From assembly GCA_963585895.1 (NCBI GenBank), contig OY757904.1, positions 161,801,242-161,865,241 of the forward strand: a stretch of 64,000 bases of DNA. The letters are read 5' to 3'. Positions 31,830 through 44,301 of the stretch are shown here, piece by piece. The notes under the pieces are model-generated. The model saw only the letters and a program-made list of their open reading frames with translations, ran no database searches and was not told where the DNA came from. Positions within the stretch are counted from its first letter, which is position 1; each line of letters starts with the position of its first letter. A program made the position numbers and the translations under genes. The stretch is from Sepioteuthis lessoniana. Taxonomy: Eukaryota; Mollusca; Cephalopoda; Myopsida; Loliginidae.

Positions 31830-32130
31830 AACGGTATATATTCACCTAACCCCTCTGCTACGGTTAGCATGCGGCACTGGGTCAATCTTTAAGCAGGATA
31901 AAGCTGGTTTGAATTCCTCTATGACTGGTTGCTTAACTAGAGCTAAAGAACGTAGACTGCTCTTTACCCATAGCTCGGCGGGTAGGGGATTACAGATAGA
32001 TTCATGCCTTTCCAAAGGGCATTAGCACGAAGTGAAAGGCAGTCTCATCCAGGGTTTAAACTCAAGTCACCGATTCCATTCCCTTCTATGCAAACCATTA
32101 TGCTAAGCGCGCTGACACAAGCAGTATGAA
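31830..32130 (-). mobile_element. tRNA-derived SINE (19941 family), antisense
   Basis: The plus strand shows tgaattcctctatgactggt, tttacccatagctcggcggg, aaagggcattagcacgaag, then ggtttaaactcaagtcaccg (box B inverted) and accattatgctaagcgcgc (box A inverted). Confidence 0.8.
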
Positions 32131-34354
32131 TGCAACTATCTTGGCCACCCAGCAGGACACGAGAATAGACGTAATATTTGAAATTGTAAGTGTGTGCGTA
32201 TATGTATATTTGTGTAGAGATAGGTGTGTGTACGCACATCGACGTAGATACAATCAAAATCATTTTACTTCATTAAAACACAAAAATAAAACTTGGGTCA
32301 ATGAAACGCACTAAATTACAAGTTGAGACCAAAATGTTATTAGCATGTCTAAAATCAACCATTGAAGAGCCAGGGTTTATTTGCTGCTCTCCTATCTTAA
32401 GCACCCACATCGATAGGGACGACAACTGGAAATAAACCCAGCATTTCTCGTCCTATTATTTCCGCTTTCACTCTATTCAAGCCCAGTTTTCTTTCTTCCG
32501 TTCTGCCAACGATGTAAACCCTTTTTTAAACATCTGCTCTGTAAAACAAGCGCCTATCGTAGCATGATGATGAGTAAACTTGTCTTTCGGACAAATTCGT
32601 AATTGATTCGATTTACATAACCTATACTACTATTGTGACTTAGTCTGACTAGGTAAACTATTACGATGTTGTTTTTTTGTTTGTGTTTTTTTTTTGTTTG
32701 TTTTTTTTTGCTTTTGATTTTGTTTTTCTTTTGAGGTGGATATCGTCAAAAGTTATGGTTGATGATATAGTTATTCAGTCTGATTTACAAGTGCAATAAT
32801 TTTGGTTTTCACTGGATGCCATACAATTGTCACTTTGTGCCAGTCTAAATCATATTTGATAGATATTCCTGTGTAAAGTAGAAAACAAAACTATTCACAG
32901 CAACTTTTCCCCACCAACAAAAAAGAAATGAAATATTTATGAAAAGGCAAAGTTGATTTAAAATGTTGGTGGGCTTTGTGCGAAGAAAGATATTTACTTG
33001 AGTCACCAAGGATCAATATTAGCATATCCATAATATGGTAACACTTAACACAATAAAAGATAAGACAATATAAACGCATATGTATATAGAGTATTTAATA
33101 TTTTAAATAAATAATGCAATAATATACATATAAATTCTATTAAGAAAAAACGTATCCGAACGCTTGCAAATTCAATCATATTATTCCACGAACAAGCTCT
33201 ATGTATAAGAGGGGTAAAAAATTTTAAAGGTTTACTTGATAAAGAAAAGTAAAATCACTACTTGACTTTACCATTCCCTGACAGGACCCGTGACGTGTCT
33301 CTCCTGTTCAAAGAACAAAGGCGAGAGAGGTCAAAAATGGTTTCTGACTGTCATGTGATCCCCAACGAGGCACCCGAAAGACACACCAATTCTCTTAGAG
33401 AGATAATTATTTATTGTCTCCAGAAAAAGAAATCACATAAAACTGACATACAATTTCCTATTTATTTAAAACGCCGATTTCATTTCAGCATTAAATTTGT
33501 TAATTTACCAAAGTAAAAAGTGCAAAATTTGGTCAGTAAACACAACTTTCTGTTGTTGTAGACAAATTGATGCAAAGATGAACATATTCTACGCATTCAT
33601 TTCATAATATTTTATTGTCAGTGAAATTTGAATAAAACTCTTCACTGAACTTTTTCTTTTTGATGAGCGATTGCTAGAAAACGTTTCTGCGGATTATGGA
33701 AATGGTGGCATTTCATAGAAAGGATGGAATTTTATCAAAATTATGCCAAAAATATGAACAGCTACAATCATAACATTGATTGATTCATTCAAATCAATTT
33801 CGTCTTTTTTTACAGTAAATTAAACAACAAATGAATTGCTAGTACTTTGCACAAAACTCTTGATAAACATAAAGTGAAGGTTAACGTTCAATTCTCACAA
33901 GCCATTAATATTAATGTGAGCTGCGTCAACTCTAAGATTTCTCCACTTGATTATACAAACTTTTGTAAATATATATTTTAAAAAGAAGACATTAATTGTC
34001 CGATAAAAATCAAAATTATTCCAGTAGATTTTAAACTAAGAGATGAAAAACCTCTTATCTTCAACTTTATATAAATGACAGCAATAGAAGAAAATTTCAA
34101 CTTAATATAAATGACAGCAATGGAAAAACTGTGAATATCAACTGAAAGCTTTGTAAACTCTGCTACGATTTATTGATCATCAACTTTTGAATCCGGATTT
34201 CCATGAATATTCGTAATTTATATAAAAAGGTCAACATAGAACCTCTTATAGTTTTGTTTTCAGAGAATCAGTTCATCCGACAACAACCCAAAGTTTTGAA
34301 AATAGTCAACCTAGATTCTTAAATGCTGACAGTTTAGATGATAATGACCCAACT

Positions 34355-34358
<4 letters not shown>
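32131..34358. other. No recognised gene
   Basis: The frames at 32891-33079 and 33262-33516 contain no domain that I know. There is a near-direct repeat of about 40 bp at 34045-34125 (tataaatgacagcaat twice). No other repeat was matched. Confidence 0.4.

Positions 34359-34436
<78 letters not shown>
34359..34436. repeat. (TG)39 microsatellite
   Basis: 78 bp of uninterrupted TG, the longest pure dinucleotide array in the window. Confidence 0.97.
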
Positions 34437-34438
<2 letters not shown>

Positions 34439-35245
34439 AAATTGTGGCATAAATTTTGACTAAGCATACAAAACCTGCCGGTCTCTAACACATGTTTTAA
34501 ATTTACTCACCATTTAGTGAATTCATTAGACGGAAAATTCAACACCAGCTCCCAACAAAAAAGAAAAGATTTTTTCGATAAAAATGACGACTGCAAATGA
34601 CACTTTACACTTCTTGAGTTTTAAAATGTTTGTAAAAAAAACTCTTCCCTTTAAAACAGATGACAGTTTTGATTATTTCCTCGTGTTTCAGATAAGCCTC
34701 AATAGAAGTTTTTATTTACAAATGTAAAGTTGTTTAGCAGCTTCAATAGACGGTCGAAAATTTAAAATAATAAAAAAATTTGTTTTTACTTAATGAATAC
34801 TTTAATTAAAGAGTTGTTTATAAATGTCGAAAATATGAAATTGTCTCCATTTGCCATGAGCAAGGCATTTTCACTGTGTGTAAGAGAAAGAACTGTTTGC
34901 TCTTCAGGAAAACAAACTGACTCGTTTTGGACATGTGCAGCTTGCTAAATGAATTGGTATGGTGCCATACCAGTTTCAATCAATATCAGAGTAGCATTAT
35001 CCAAGAGACCTAAACATCGATATGCAATTGTCTTTTTTTTTTTATCTGCAAATATATTAACTGATCACTTGAAAAATTAAATGCATTTCTGTTGGCTGAA
35101 CAATACAATGTCTGGAATTTTTTAAAAATAATTCACCATGATTTATCTATCTCTTATTTCAATGAATTAATTTTGTTGTTTTGTTTGATCGACGTCAACA
35201 ATCTTGAATTATAAAACCGCGGAGGTATAAACTGCTTTGTTGTTG
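34437..35245. other. No recognised gene
   Basis: AT-rich, without open frames or matched repeats. Confidence 0.4.
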
Positions 35246-35249
35246 GGCA

Positions 35250-35875
35250 AAAAATGGTTGTTCTAAGAATGACACTAAATTGCATGTGATGATGAGGCTA
35301 CAGTTCTGGAGATATTGGAAGAGTAGAGTCACCCCTTCATTGTCATTACTCCCTGATTAACTCTGACCTGGAGTGGTAGGTTCCTATCTATGAGTCAAAT
35401 AGAACTGTTTTAAAATTATTCGTATTCGGTTGGGATATTTGATATTATATTACAGTATAATTATTTGTGTCAAGAATTTTTAGTTGAAGTTATAATTGTT
35501 TACTTAGGATTAGTATCAGTTTCAGTAACTTGAAATCATATAACTGTGTTCAAGCAAATGTCTATTATTAAATTGAAATAATTATTTGAAACCATATAAT
35601 TATTAGGATTAGATAAGAATACTAGAAATCCTACAATTGTGTGCAAGTTATTTGTATTTGATAAGAATACTTGAAATTATACAACTCTGTTCAAATTATT
35701 CATATTAGATATCATTTACAAGGTGCAAAAAAAAAAAACTCTTACGAAACAACTACTTCGGAAATGTGAATATTAATGTTCTATAAACGCAATTCCGTGA
35801 CGTCTCGACGCAAAATAACCCAAGACGAGTCGATATACAAATAAAATCTATGAATCATCAGCAGAGACCTAACAT
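35250..35875 (+). repeat. DMR element copy, plus strand, with long 48-bp module
   Basis: Core aatgacactaaattgcatgt (35268), cagttctggagatattggaa, cattgtcattactccctg. Then about six degenerate 48-bp units (e.g. aagaatacttgaaattatac near 35662). The tail follows with aaaactcttacgaaacaact and acgcaaaataacccaagacg (about 35808). Confidence 0.82.
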
Positions 35876-36006
35876 TTTTATTCAGGTTTTCAAAATTAAA
35901 TGAATTACAATAAAGTATCAAAACTTTGTTCGTGTAAAAGGTTTATTTTGTTTCTTTATAGAAACAATCATCTTAAATTTAAATTTATTTGCATTTGCTA
36001 TATAAA

Positions 36007-36261
36007 GTAAAGTTGGCGACCGTAGTCGAGGACGACTAGAAGGCTCCCTTTTCAATAGCTACTACACCAAGGGGAGGGCGCCACTACTTTCCCTGGATTG
36101 CTCTACTTTACCCTTGATTCATACCTTATATTGCTAAGTGTTAAGCAAGGAAGTATCAAGCACCACTTTTAAAGTTTTTGATATGACGCGACTTGGGATT
36201 GAACCCAGGTCTCCCAGACCATTGGCGAACACTCTACCCACTTAGTCAATGAGCCGGTTTG
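36007..36261 (-). mobile_element. tRNA-derived SINE, second family, with 14-bp target duplication
   Basis: The inverted box B gggattgaacccaggtctcc (about 36192) is a perfect tRNA-type box. Box A region inverted: acccacttagtcaatgagcc. The body matches the 26060 copy. The direct repeat atttgctatataaa is at 35993-36006 and 36262-36275. Confidence 0.88.
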
Positions 36262-36444
36262 ATTTGCTATATAAATAACAAATAGCCGTAGATATAACAA
36301 AATAAATTTGTTGTTTCAAGTCAATAAAACAAATTATCTTGAGTTATTTTAAGCTCAGAAGTTTGAGAATTACGTTCATTCTATGTTCATATTTACATTG
36401 TTGATGTAGTGTTATTTCGTAAAAGTTCTTTTTTTATTTTTGCG

Positions 36445-36690
36445 CTCGGTTCTATCCAATACAAATGATTTCTAAACAGATATATTTGACTTGTAGATAA
36501 GAACCTAACAGATACTACAACTCCGTGTTGGAGAGGACCTGGGAGTCAAGACAATGAAAGGATACTCCCCATTCTCCAAATCACCTTTGTTGGAGTCTCA
36601 CCATTACATGCAGTCTCAAGTGGGATGTATTGCATGGGATGTATTAAGTGTATTCCCAGCTCCACTGAGAGAGAAAAAAAAAAGGTGACA
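36445..36690 (-). repeat. DMR core fragment, minus strand
   Basis: Inverted core: gataagaacctaacagatac, ctgggagtcaagacaatgaa, actccccattctccaaatca, gagtctcaccattacatgca. Partly rearranged at 36610-36650, where gggatgtatt is duplicated. Confidence 0.65.
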
Positions 36691-37471
36691 GCTCAAAGTT
36701 TAAAGTTTCGGCTACCTATTGCGGATTAATTATAAATGTTCATAATTCTTGCAGGAAACAGAAATTGTTCTGCTAGTTATAATTAGTCAGTCAATTTGCC
36801 TTGTGAAAAAGGCTTTTTCGATAACAACAAACAATTTAAAATGAGCGTTTTTAAGAGAGGAAAACTTGATTCAATCAATAATATATTTGGTTTCATTAAT
36901 GATCAAACAGTTAAAATTCACGCCTCATTTTAAGTAGAGAGTCTTTTTTTCAATGAATTCAATAATTAGAACAAGTTTTAAAGGTTTTGGTTGTGCTTAA
37001 ATATTTTTACTTGTTTCATAATGTTTAGAAACCTGTGGATCTTGTATTTAACATTTTTTTTCTGTTTGTTGGAATCAATGGCATCTTGCACATTTTTCTC
37101 AGTCGTTTACGAGATTTCAAATATATAAACAAATAGAATCAATGCTAAATATCAAAATCGTGAAAAAAATAAAATGAAATAATAACTTTTTGCTTTAAAA
37201 AAAAAAAGAAAATTTGAAAGATAATTTTTTCCTTAAAAAATTCATGTCCTTAATATTTTGGGGTTTCTAAAATGTCAACTCTTAAGCCATGTTAAATGTT
37301 TTAAGTATTTTTCGTTGAACCAATCGAAGAAGCAAAGATAGACTGATAACTTTTACAGAATACAAAAATGTATTCATTAGATAAAATAACTTAATTTGAA
37401 GAATCTGAACAAATTTAATATGATTGATTCGACGATCAGAAATGTTAGATACCATTTCTGCATACGACTTA
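36691..37471. other. No recognised gene
   Basis: AT-rich, no matched repeat. Confidence 0.4.
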
Positions 37472-37473
37472 TA

Positions 37474-38388
37474 CGTGGTGCCTTCAATAAGTTTCCTGGC
37501 TTTTTTTTTTAGCAGGCATTTAAAATTGTCATAGACTCTTGAAATTTCAGTATGTTATTGCTATTCATCATATGAGATGACTGACCAATTTTTATGAGTT
37601 CAGGTTCAAAGGAACAGCTACAGCAGCAATTGGGATATACCCTACTAAATCCTGATTGTCACAGCTGGTGATTTTCAAAAATGCAATCTGAACGTGAGGA
37701 CACTTTAGAAAAACGATATGCAATAAAATTCAGTTTTAAACTTGGCAAAAATGCCACAGAAACGTATGGAATGCTTCAGACTGCTTTTGGAGCATCTTGG
37801 ATTAATTGAGTATCAGTTTTTGAGTGGCATAAAATATTCAATGAAGGCAGGGAGTCTGTGAGAGATGATGAGAAGTGTGGGTGGGGTAAGGAAGTCAATA
37901 GACCAGAGTTGATTGGCCAAATGGGTTAGGGTTAGGGTTACTATGTTGAGGTTTTAAGGGAGTTCAGGAAGAGATTCCGTCAAAAGAGGCCAGCAATCTT
38001 CAAATCGGGTCAGTGGCATCTCCACCAGGACAATGCACCAGTCCACAACTCCATTCTTGTCACAGACTATTTGAGCAAGATGGGCATCAAGACAGTTCCT
38101 CAGCCTCCCTATAGTCGAGACCTTGCTCCTTGTGACTTTTGCTTATTCCCTAAGCTGAGAGGCTGTTGTTATGAGAGAATTGAGGAGATGAAAGAGGCTG
38201 TGACGAAGGTTATTGACACGCTCACACATGAGGACTTCCATGGGGCCTTCCAGAAGTTGTTGGAACGGTACAACAAGTGCATTGTAGCCGGAGGAGATTA
38301 CTTCAAAGGAGACTAGAGTTTTATGTGTGTTCTATCAATAGAAGTGCCCATACCAAAAAAAGTCTGGAAACTTATTGAATGATCCTCG
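37474..38388 (+). mobile_element. Mariner element, internally deleted copy 2, with telomere-like insert
   Basis: Terminal repeats cttcaataagtttcctggc (37482) and, inverted, gtctggaaacttattgaatg (38362) are flanked by TA at 37472-37473 and 38389-38390. The N-terminal helix-turn-helix block is partly kept (RYAIKFSFKLGKNATETYGM, about 37717-37776; one stop). The segment with the first catalytic Asp is missing and replaced at 37923-37940 by gggttagggttagggtta. The C-terminal part is open from about 37940 to the TAG at 38314-38316: HQDNAPVHNS (second catalytic Asp), PPYSRDLAPCDFCLFPKL and AGGDYFKGD. Non-autonomous. Confidence 0.88.
38071..38316 (+). pseudogene. C-terminal mariner transposase frame
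   Basis: 81 residues from an internal Met, ending GGDYFKGD. The third catalytic residue region PYSRDLAPCDFCLF is intact. The true frame extends upstream through QDNAPVHN but lacks the N-terminal catalytic part, so no active enzyme is possible. Confidence 0.8.
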
Positions 38389-38390
38389 TA

Positions 38391-39234
38391 TTTATGGAGA
38401 TTTGTGTACAATGACAGCAAATATTCACTGATGTAAATGACTTTGTTGATAAAAGCAAGAGAAGAAAAACTTGGCTCCTTTTTTACTTGATTTTTTTCTC
38501 TCAAATTCAATCTTAAAACTTTTACGTAAAATTTTAAGCAATTTATTCAAACTTTTTGTTCATACATCGTAATTGTTATAGTCTCAACATTTCCGCTCTT
38601 GTACTCACCGACCTTTTTCCGTTGTCTCTTGCGCTTGGTAACATTGGTGAAATTTTAAACTGAACCCTTTATTCAATGCACTCACTATAATTAACCTTCG
38701 GGTCATTGACCTTGTGTCAAGTCCTGTCTGGTGGGGCGGGGGCAGAGACAAATATACGCCTTATTCAATGCACCAAGGTTGATTGTTCTCTTTTCATTCT
38801 CGATATTATGCATATTACGTGTTAATTAATTGAATCGTCTTTTTGCAGCTCTTCCAATTTGTCCCTCTTGATTTGGACATCCGAATCACCTGGTAAACTG
38901 CAACGATTAGCCAATGATGTGACTATAACAACCAAGATGGAAACAACTTTTTACATAAATCAGCGTATGATAACGATAATTCCTAATCACAGAAATTCTA
39001 TGTACAGGTCTGATATTTTGATAAACATCTTACCATTTATTCTTTTTTTTTTTTTAATTATCATTTTGCTGTTTTCGGTTAGGGATTATGATTATGAATT
39101 TGAGTAATAAATTTTTACTCAGAATTACGACATTAAATATTCGGTTTTGTTTCATCGGAGTAAATATTTTGATACTGAAATCTGCCATCAAAGTAGTTGA
39201 AGGTTTGATCACGTTTATCAAAAATGTCATGGCA
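38391..39234. other. No recognised gene; SINE 3'-tail remnant at 38690-38770
   Basis: Within it, ttcgggtcattgaccttgtg (38699) and caagtcctgtctggtgggg match the 3' end of the 19941 SINE family. The rest is AT-rich. Confidence 0.45.
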
Positions 39235-39440
39235 CAATCGGCTGGAGCTATAGAATATACCGACTGCATCTCTGCAGAGAGGTAAGATTCCTCTAACGAG
39301 TGTTCTGGATAAATAATCTGATGGTGAGGCTCCAGTAATGCTGGAGCTTGAGGTAATGCAGAGTACCTCTTTATTGCCATCGCTATGGCCCGGAGTAGTA
39401 GCACCTGATAGGGTCCTATCTATAGGTCAAATAGAACTAA
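39235..39440 (+). repeat. DMR element copy, plus strand, partial
   Basis: A 5'-module unit (gctggagctatagaatatac, cgactgcatctctgcagaga) is followed by a shortened core: gatggtgaggctccag, ttattgccatcgctatgg, gatagggtcctatctatagg. The 48-bp module is replaced by the tandem repeats at 39430-39615. Confidence 0.75.
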
Positions 39441-39615
39441 ACTGTGTACTTATGCTAAACTGCATTGTTTGAAATAGAACTGTTTTTACATTTAACTGGT
39501 GTGTAAATAAAAACTGAGCTTATGCTAAACTGAATTGCTTGAAATAGAACTATTTTTGACATTTAAACGGTTAACTTATGCTAAATTGAGTTGTCTGAAA
39601 TAGAATTGTAATAGA
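39430..39615. repeat. ~70-bp tandem repeat, three copies
   Basis: The unit contains cttatgctaaactg-attg followed by ttgaaatagaactgtttt. It replaces the 48-bp module of this DMR copy, so the module position seems prone to new tandem arrays. Confidence 0.75.
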
Positions 39616-39639
39616 ACTGATTATTTGAATAAAAATGAA

Positions 39640-40955
39640 TTCGGCATTAAATAACCTACAATGGTTGATATGCCATAAAAGCAAAGCAAACCAAAAATGG
39701 TAATTATAATTTTTACGAATGATCAAGTTGAAATAACTTTTCATTTTCCACTGGAAAAGTTTTGATTAAACATTCCATGATATTAGGAATAAAGGAAATC
39801 AAATAATTTTGAGAAGAACAAAATAGTTTGTATAAACCTAAAACAATTTTCCATCCAATGCAACTTGAACGGTTGATGTAAGTAATCGGATATATAATTG
39901 TTATTCGATATAAGGACGTAAATACTTAAAAACAAAAATGTAAACAAACGCATAAAACTTATCAAATATACTTTATATTGTAAAAAGTTTGTGAACAGTT
40001 TTGTGTGGAACTTTAAAGAAAAAAATTTTATATTTTATGTCAAATACCTCACAGCAATCCGGAAAATATCTCACAGCAATCCCAGAATGGTTGAAATTGT
40101 GCGTTCAGTGAATCCTCCGACCGAATATAAATAAATTATTGAATCATAAGTTTCTTTTTTTTTTTTTTTAAATATGAATAGTTTCTTCTTGTACAGCTTA
40201 TTTATCTTATTATATTTATTTTATTTTTTATACAATATTTATATTTTTTTCCTTAAGCACAACCGGAGGCAAAAATGAAGGAAAATCCGAGAGAAAGATT
40301 GCGTTGCGCCAACCTTCAAAGTTGAGAAAGCGTACCAGTCAAAACAAAATCTTGACCATTGCATAAACTTCAAACGATGACCAGTAGCAGCACTCGAAAC
40401 TTTGTATTCGAATTCGAAGCAAGTTTTTAGACTTTAACATGAAATACGAATCGATTGAAATCATCGAAAAATGAGAATAAATTGAAACTATCGTCAAAAA
40501 TTTTTCTACAAAATTTATTTTCAAATGTAAAGTTCATTCGGATTCGAATTTTCGTTTCTTGAATTAAAACGAAGAAAATGAAACAATTTTTCGTGAAACT
40601 AAAAAAGGGTTCCGAATAAATAGAAATTTCAATTGATTCTTCGTGATTGGAAAACAATCTTTAAATATATGGGACTGTAACAAATTGTTAAATGATATCG
40701 CTTAGGGAAAAAATTATTATTTACGAAAATAAAAATAAGATGTGAATTTATGCTTCGATTTAAGCAAGAGATTAAATTCTTTGATTTTAATCAAAAAGTC
40801 ATTAACGAACGAACGCTGACTTGAAAAAAAAGTTGAAAACTGAAACAAACAAAAATGTAAAACTGCATTTCAAATATGAAAGAATACGATATTCATTTTT
40901 GCTGGATTTTCTTTGTAAAAACTAAAAATATATTGTTATTGTTGTAAATAATATT
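39640..40955. other. SINE tail trace, then no recognised gene
   Basis: 39640-39690 has ggcattaaataacctacaat and ttgatatgccataaaagc, the 3' tail of the 5550 SINE family. The rest is AT-rich. Minus-strand frames at 40339-40657 are low-complexity Phe/Ser/Ile peptides with no domain. Confidence 0.4.
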
Positions 40956-40959
40956 ATAA

Positions 40960-41165
40960 TTACTGTTCTGAATAAAACATTGAGATTGCTATATCAAAAA
41001 AACGTATAGGGATTGTTATATTGACAAAAACATATTGGGATTGTTATATTGACTTAAACATGTTGGGATAGCTTTATTGAATAAAACATATTGTTATTGG
41101 TATACAGAATAAAACATTTTGTTGTTTCTGAATTGAATAAACCTATTGATATTGTTATGCTAAAT
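40960..41165. repeat. AT-rich minisatellite, ~38-bp unit, about five copies
   Basis: Variants of gaataaaacatattg-gattgttatatt repeat with small length changes. Confidence 0.8.
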
Positions 41166-42262
41166 TGATTCCTATACAAAGTTCGCGGAAATTACAAATT
41201 TTTATGAAGTAAAGAAAACAGTAAAATAAACTTTACAAAAATACTTAAAATCGTGCAGTAAGATATTTGGAAATTAGAAATAAACGTTATCTTCGTAGAT
41301 GTCAACAGAAAAAAGAAAAAAAATTGGCTGCTTTTGCGGGAAATGTTGCTTTATTAGTGAATTTTGGTTAAATGTGAAACAAGGTTGTAAATGTAGGGAA
41401 TTTATGGGTTATCACACCATCTACGAATAGCCCTTGGGACAAGATCGTAAACTATTACTCCATGGTGATGTGTCCACTGTTGGTTTTATAATGGAAACTG
41501 CTGTCAGAAACACCAAGATTAGGTGTTTTGTTAACTGAAAACTCAGCAGAATTGACAAAAGTACGAACTTTTAAGAAAATGTTTAATGCAATGTTTTAAA
41601 AATATCAACAAAACAAAGCAAAATATGAAATTCACACACAACCAGATGGAAATATCAAAATGAATTTTATTTTAAAATGAATTTTCATTAAGAACTGAAA
41701 TCGATGTGCAGGTGTAAAAAAATGTTCTGTGAGTTAAATTTTTGGTTTGAAATAAGCGGGTTTTGAGTTAATGTGGTGGAGAATTTGAATGGATTTGTTG
41801 ATTATATCTGTTATTGTTGGCATGCAGTGTGTCTGTCAAGTGTTTTCTTAATAAGTGTATGGCATCTAATCGTCACCCTATGAGGATTGAAGTGATGATG
41901 ACACATGGCATACGCAGGGATGTCTTTCAATAGGTACATAGCTTTTGTCTTAGCATGCGTGCGTAGGTAAATGTGTGCACATCAGTGTGTGCTACATACT
42001 TTTTTAACAATCGTGAATAAACATCAGGGGACGCATATGTGCAGATGTAATAAATAATTACTTACTACGAGTCCTGAGATTTAAGCACCGCTGATGTGTA
42101 TTGTGTTGTTACAATTAAGGTGGTTGTTGTACAACTACGTCAACATGAGTGCATACAGACGCTTAAAGAGTTTTCACTGAGGGTTGTTTGCAGTTTTCAA
42201 AGAAGGATATTATGTTCAAATAACAATCATTAAGCTAAAACTGGGCAAGAAAATAAACTTAC
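41166..42262. other. No recognised gene
   Basis: AT-rich until about 41860, then less so. No matched repeats, so this may be unique sequence near the candidate exon at 42263. Confidence 0.35.
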
Positions 42263-42800
42263 TTTGTGGCAAGTCGCGTCCAGATGGATATAGCTGACAT
42301 AAGGGCAAGGAATCAAACGTAGAAAGGAGACAGGGAGAAATCGAGCGAGAGAGAGGGGAGGAGAGAGAGAGGGACCGGTGAGGTGATTGCGTTTGGAGGT
42401 GGTGGTGGTGGTGTCTAAAGTCTGCTAACTCCGATTAAAACCCACCAACACTCGTTAGCGCCGAACACCACCGACCAACCACAAACAACGACCAACTAAC
42501 ACATGCAGGCACCCAAGAAGAAGAAGAAGAAGAAGAAGAAGCAGCAGCAGCGGTTCCTACTAATAACAAGATTCTTGACTCATCAGTTCTTCTGCTCGCC
42601 CCATTTACGTGTGAGAAGTGAAAGTTTTCGAAAAGGAAAAAAAAACTCTAACAGCAAGCATAAATAACAAATCTAAATAATGTGTTGAGCCTAAGTATAT
42701 GCGGCCCCTCTCCTTGTCTCTGCTTCTTCTTAGTTATTGTAAACACACGACGCTAAGAAAGTCAGCTAAAAGCAGCACCAACCACAACGAACTAAGTACG
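42263..42800 (-). promoter_or_regulatory. Candidate non-coding first exon/promoter-proximal block, minus strand
   Basis: On the minus strand this block ends ttgccacaaa followed by gtaagttt (plus 42262 downwards), a strong splice donor. Before it lie a CT-rich tract (42330-42375), a (CCA)n run (42402-42416) and (TTC)n/(CTG)n runs (42521-42552). It lacks every dispersed repeat seen elsewhere and has more GC than its flanks. No long open frame is present. It is in the right orientation to be a 5' UTR exon of the receptor gene whose coding exon begins at 22089. This link is inference. A purine-tract-rich non-genic region with a chance donor is the alternative. Confidence 0.3.
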
Positions 42801-43565
42801 ACTAATAAACGTAGCCAGCATGAGGAACTTACAGTTTAGATTTTGTAACTTTACACTTCGATTTTAACTGGCTCCGTTTCCTTTGCATACAATCAAGAAT
42901 GTCATTTATTCATTTAAGAGACAAAAAACAAACATTAAATTTCTTCCAATTCCTTTAGCTTAAAACTCTTTTAATCTGCTTTTTCTTTAATAATCTTTAT
43001 TGACATCGTTTGAAAGTTATTTAAATTTAAACGATACTGTCTGCGTTTCTACATTTACATGCATCGCTTGTGTCGACTCTTTAACCTTCAATGTTATAAT
43101 TCTTTACGTGTTTGTTTTTTTTACTTTAACGGTGTTTTGTTTTTGTTTTTGTCCACCCCTACATTTAGTTATGTATTTCAATAAACAATTCGAGGGAATA
43201 TCTTGAATTTCCTCTTGCATCCAGATTGATGCCAAAAATATAAATTGTATTTTTTAACTTTTCTTAGTTTCGCAATTTTCTGGGAAAGGACGTCCAATGA
43301 TTTCAGCCCGACACTGCTGGAAAGTCCATTATCTACCCAATGTTATTGGTTGTGGCATCGATGTATTGGGACAACAAAAATATCATAACAACAGTAGGGT
43401 TTCAAATCTAATTAGAAACTCGTACAAAGAAATATATATTAGTTACGTTATACAAAGTATGGTGAAAAGTTCCAAGTCCCCATTGCATATTCAATTTTTT
43501 TAAAACTTAAGGAACCCAAAATCCGGTACACAGTTTATTGTCAAGGTTTAAAGGTAACCCAAAGC
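42801..43565. other. No recognised gene
   Basis: AT-rich; the short frames at 43000 and 43297 show no domain. Confidence 0.4.
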
Positions 43566-43657
43566 CGAAATTTTTCGACCTTATTCCTCCGATGCAGGTA
43601 TCATTGGGGAACGAAATTTTTCGACCTTATTCCTCCGATGCAGGTATCATTGGGGAA
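43566..43657. repeat. Perfect 46-bp tandem duplication
   Basis: cgaaatttttcgaccttatt through tatcattggggaa is present twice without a difference (43566-43611 and 43612-43657). It is therefore recent. Confidence 0.95.
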
Positions 43658-44225
43658 CGAAGAAAGTTTTGGCAAACAGGCTGGGATGATCTACTCTCTT
43701 AACAAAAACATTATAATCAGCATTATCTTAAATGTTCTTAAGACTGAAATGATTTATTTCACGGTCATCAGACACCTCCGATTCTTTCCTGTAAATTGTA
43801 GATATCATGTTGTTTTAAGGATGCTTTAACATTTAAAACAAAAATATTAACAAAGAAAATAAAGATGATAATAAACATATTAAAAGTAAAAATAATACAA
43901 AAAATATTGAGAAAATATTCAGTTGATATTTAGTTTTAAAACGCACATATTTTCATACAAACATTCTATCGCGATATTTATTGGTACGTTATGTTCATGC
44001 GTATTTGTACGCGCGTTTAAGTGTGTATGTGTATGCGCACGTGGGTGCGTGTGTGTGTGTGTGTGTGTGTGAGGTTAAACACAAATTTCAGGAAAAAAAA
44101 ATTAAGGCTTATTCATAGTTTCCACCGTTACCTTCCGGTCAGGTTTGTAACAATTCAGTCATTTTTTTCAAGGTTCCATTGTGCGCTTTACATTTAGCGG
44201 TAAAATCTTTAAATACCCGAAATTT
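43658..44225. other. No recognised gene; short (GT)n at 44050-44072
   Basis: AT-rich sequence with alternating purine-pyrimidine runs (tgtatgtgtatgcgcacgtg region, 44022-44045) that could favour Z-DNA. Confidence 0.4.
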
Positions 44226-44228
44226 TGG

Positions 44229-44230
<2 letters not shown>

Positions 44231-44300
<70 letters not shown>

Positions 44301-44301
44301 A
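44231..44301. repeat. (AC)n(AT)n(AG)n compound microsatellite
   Basis: Three dinucleotide types follow one another without spacer. Confidence 0.97.
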
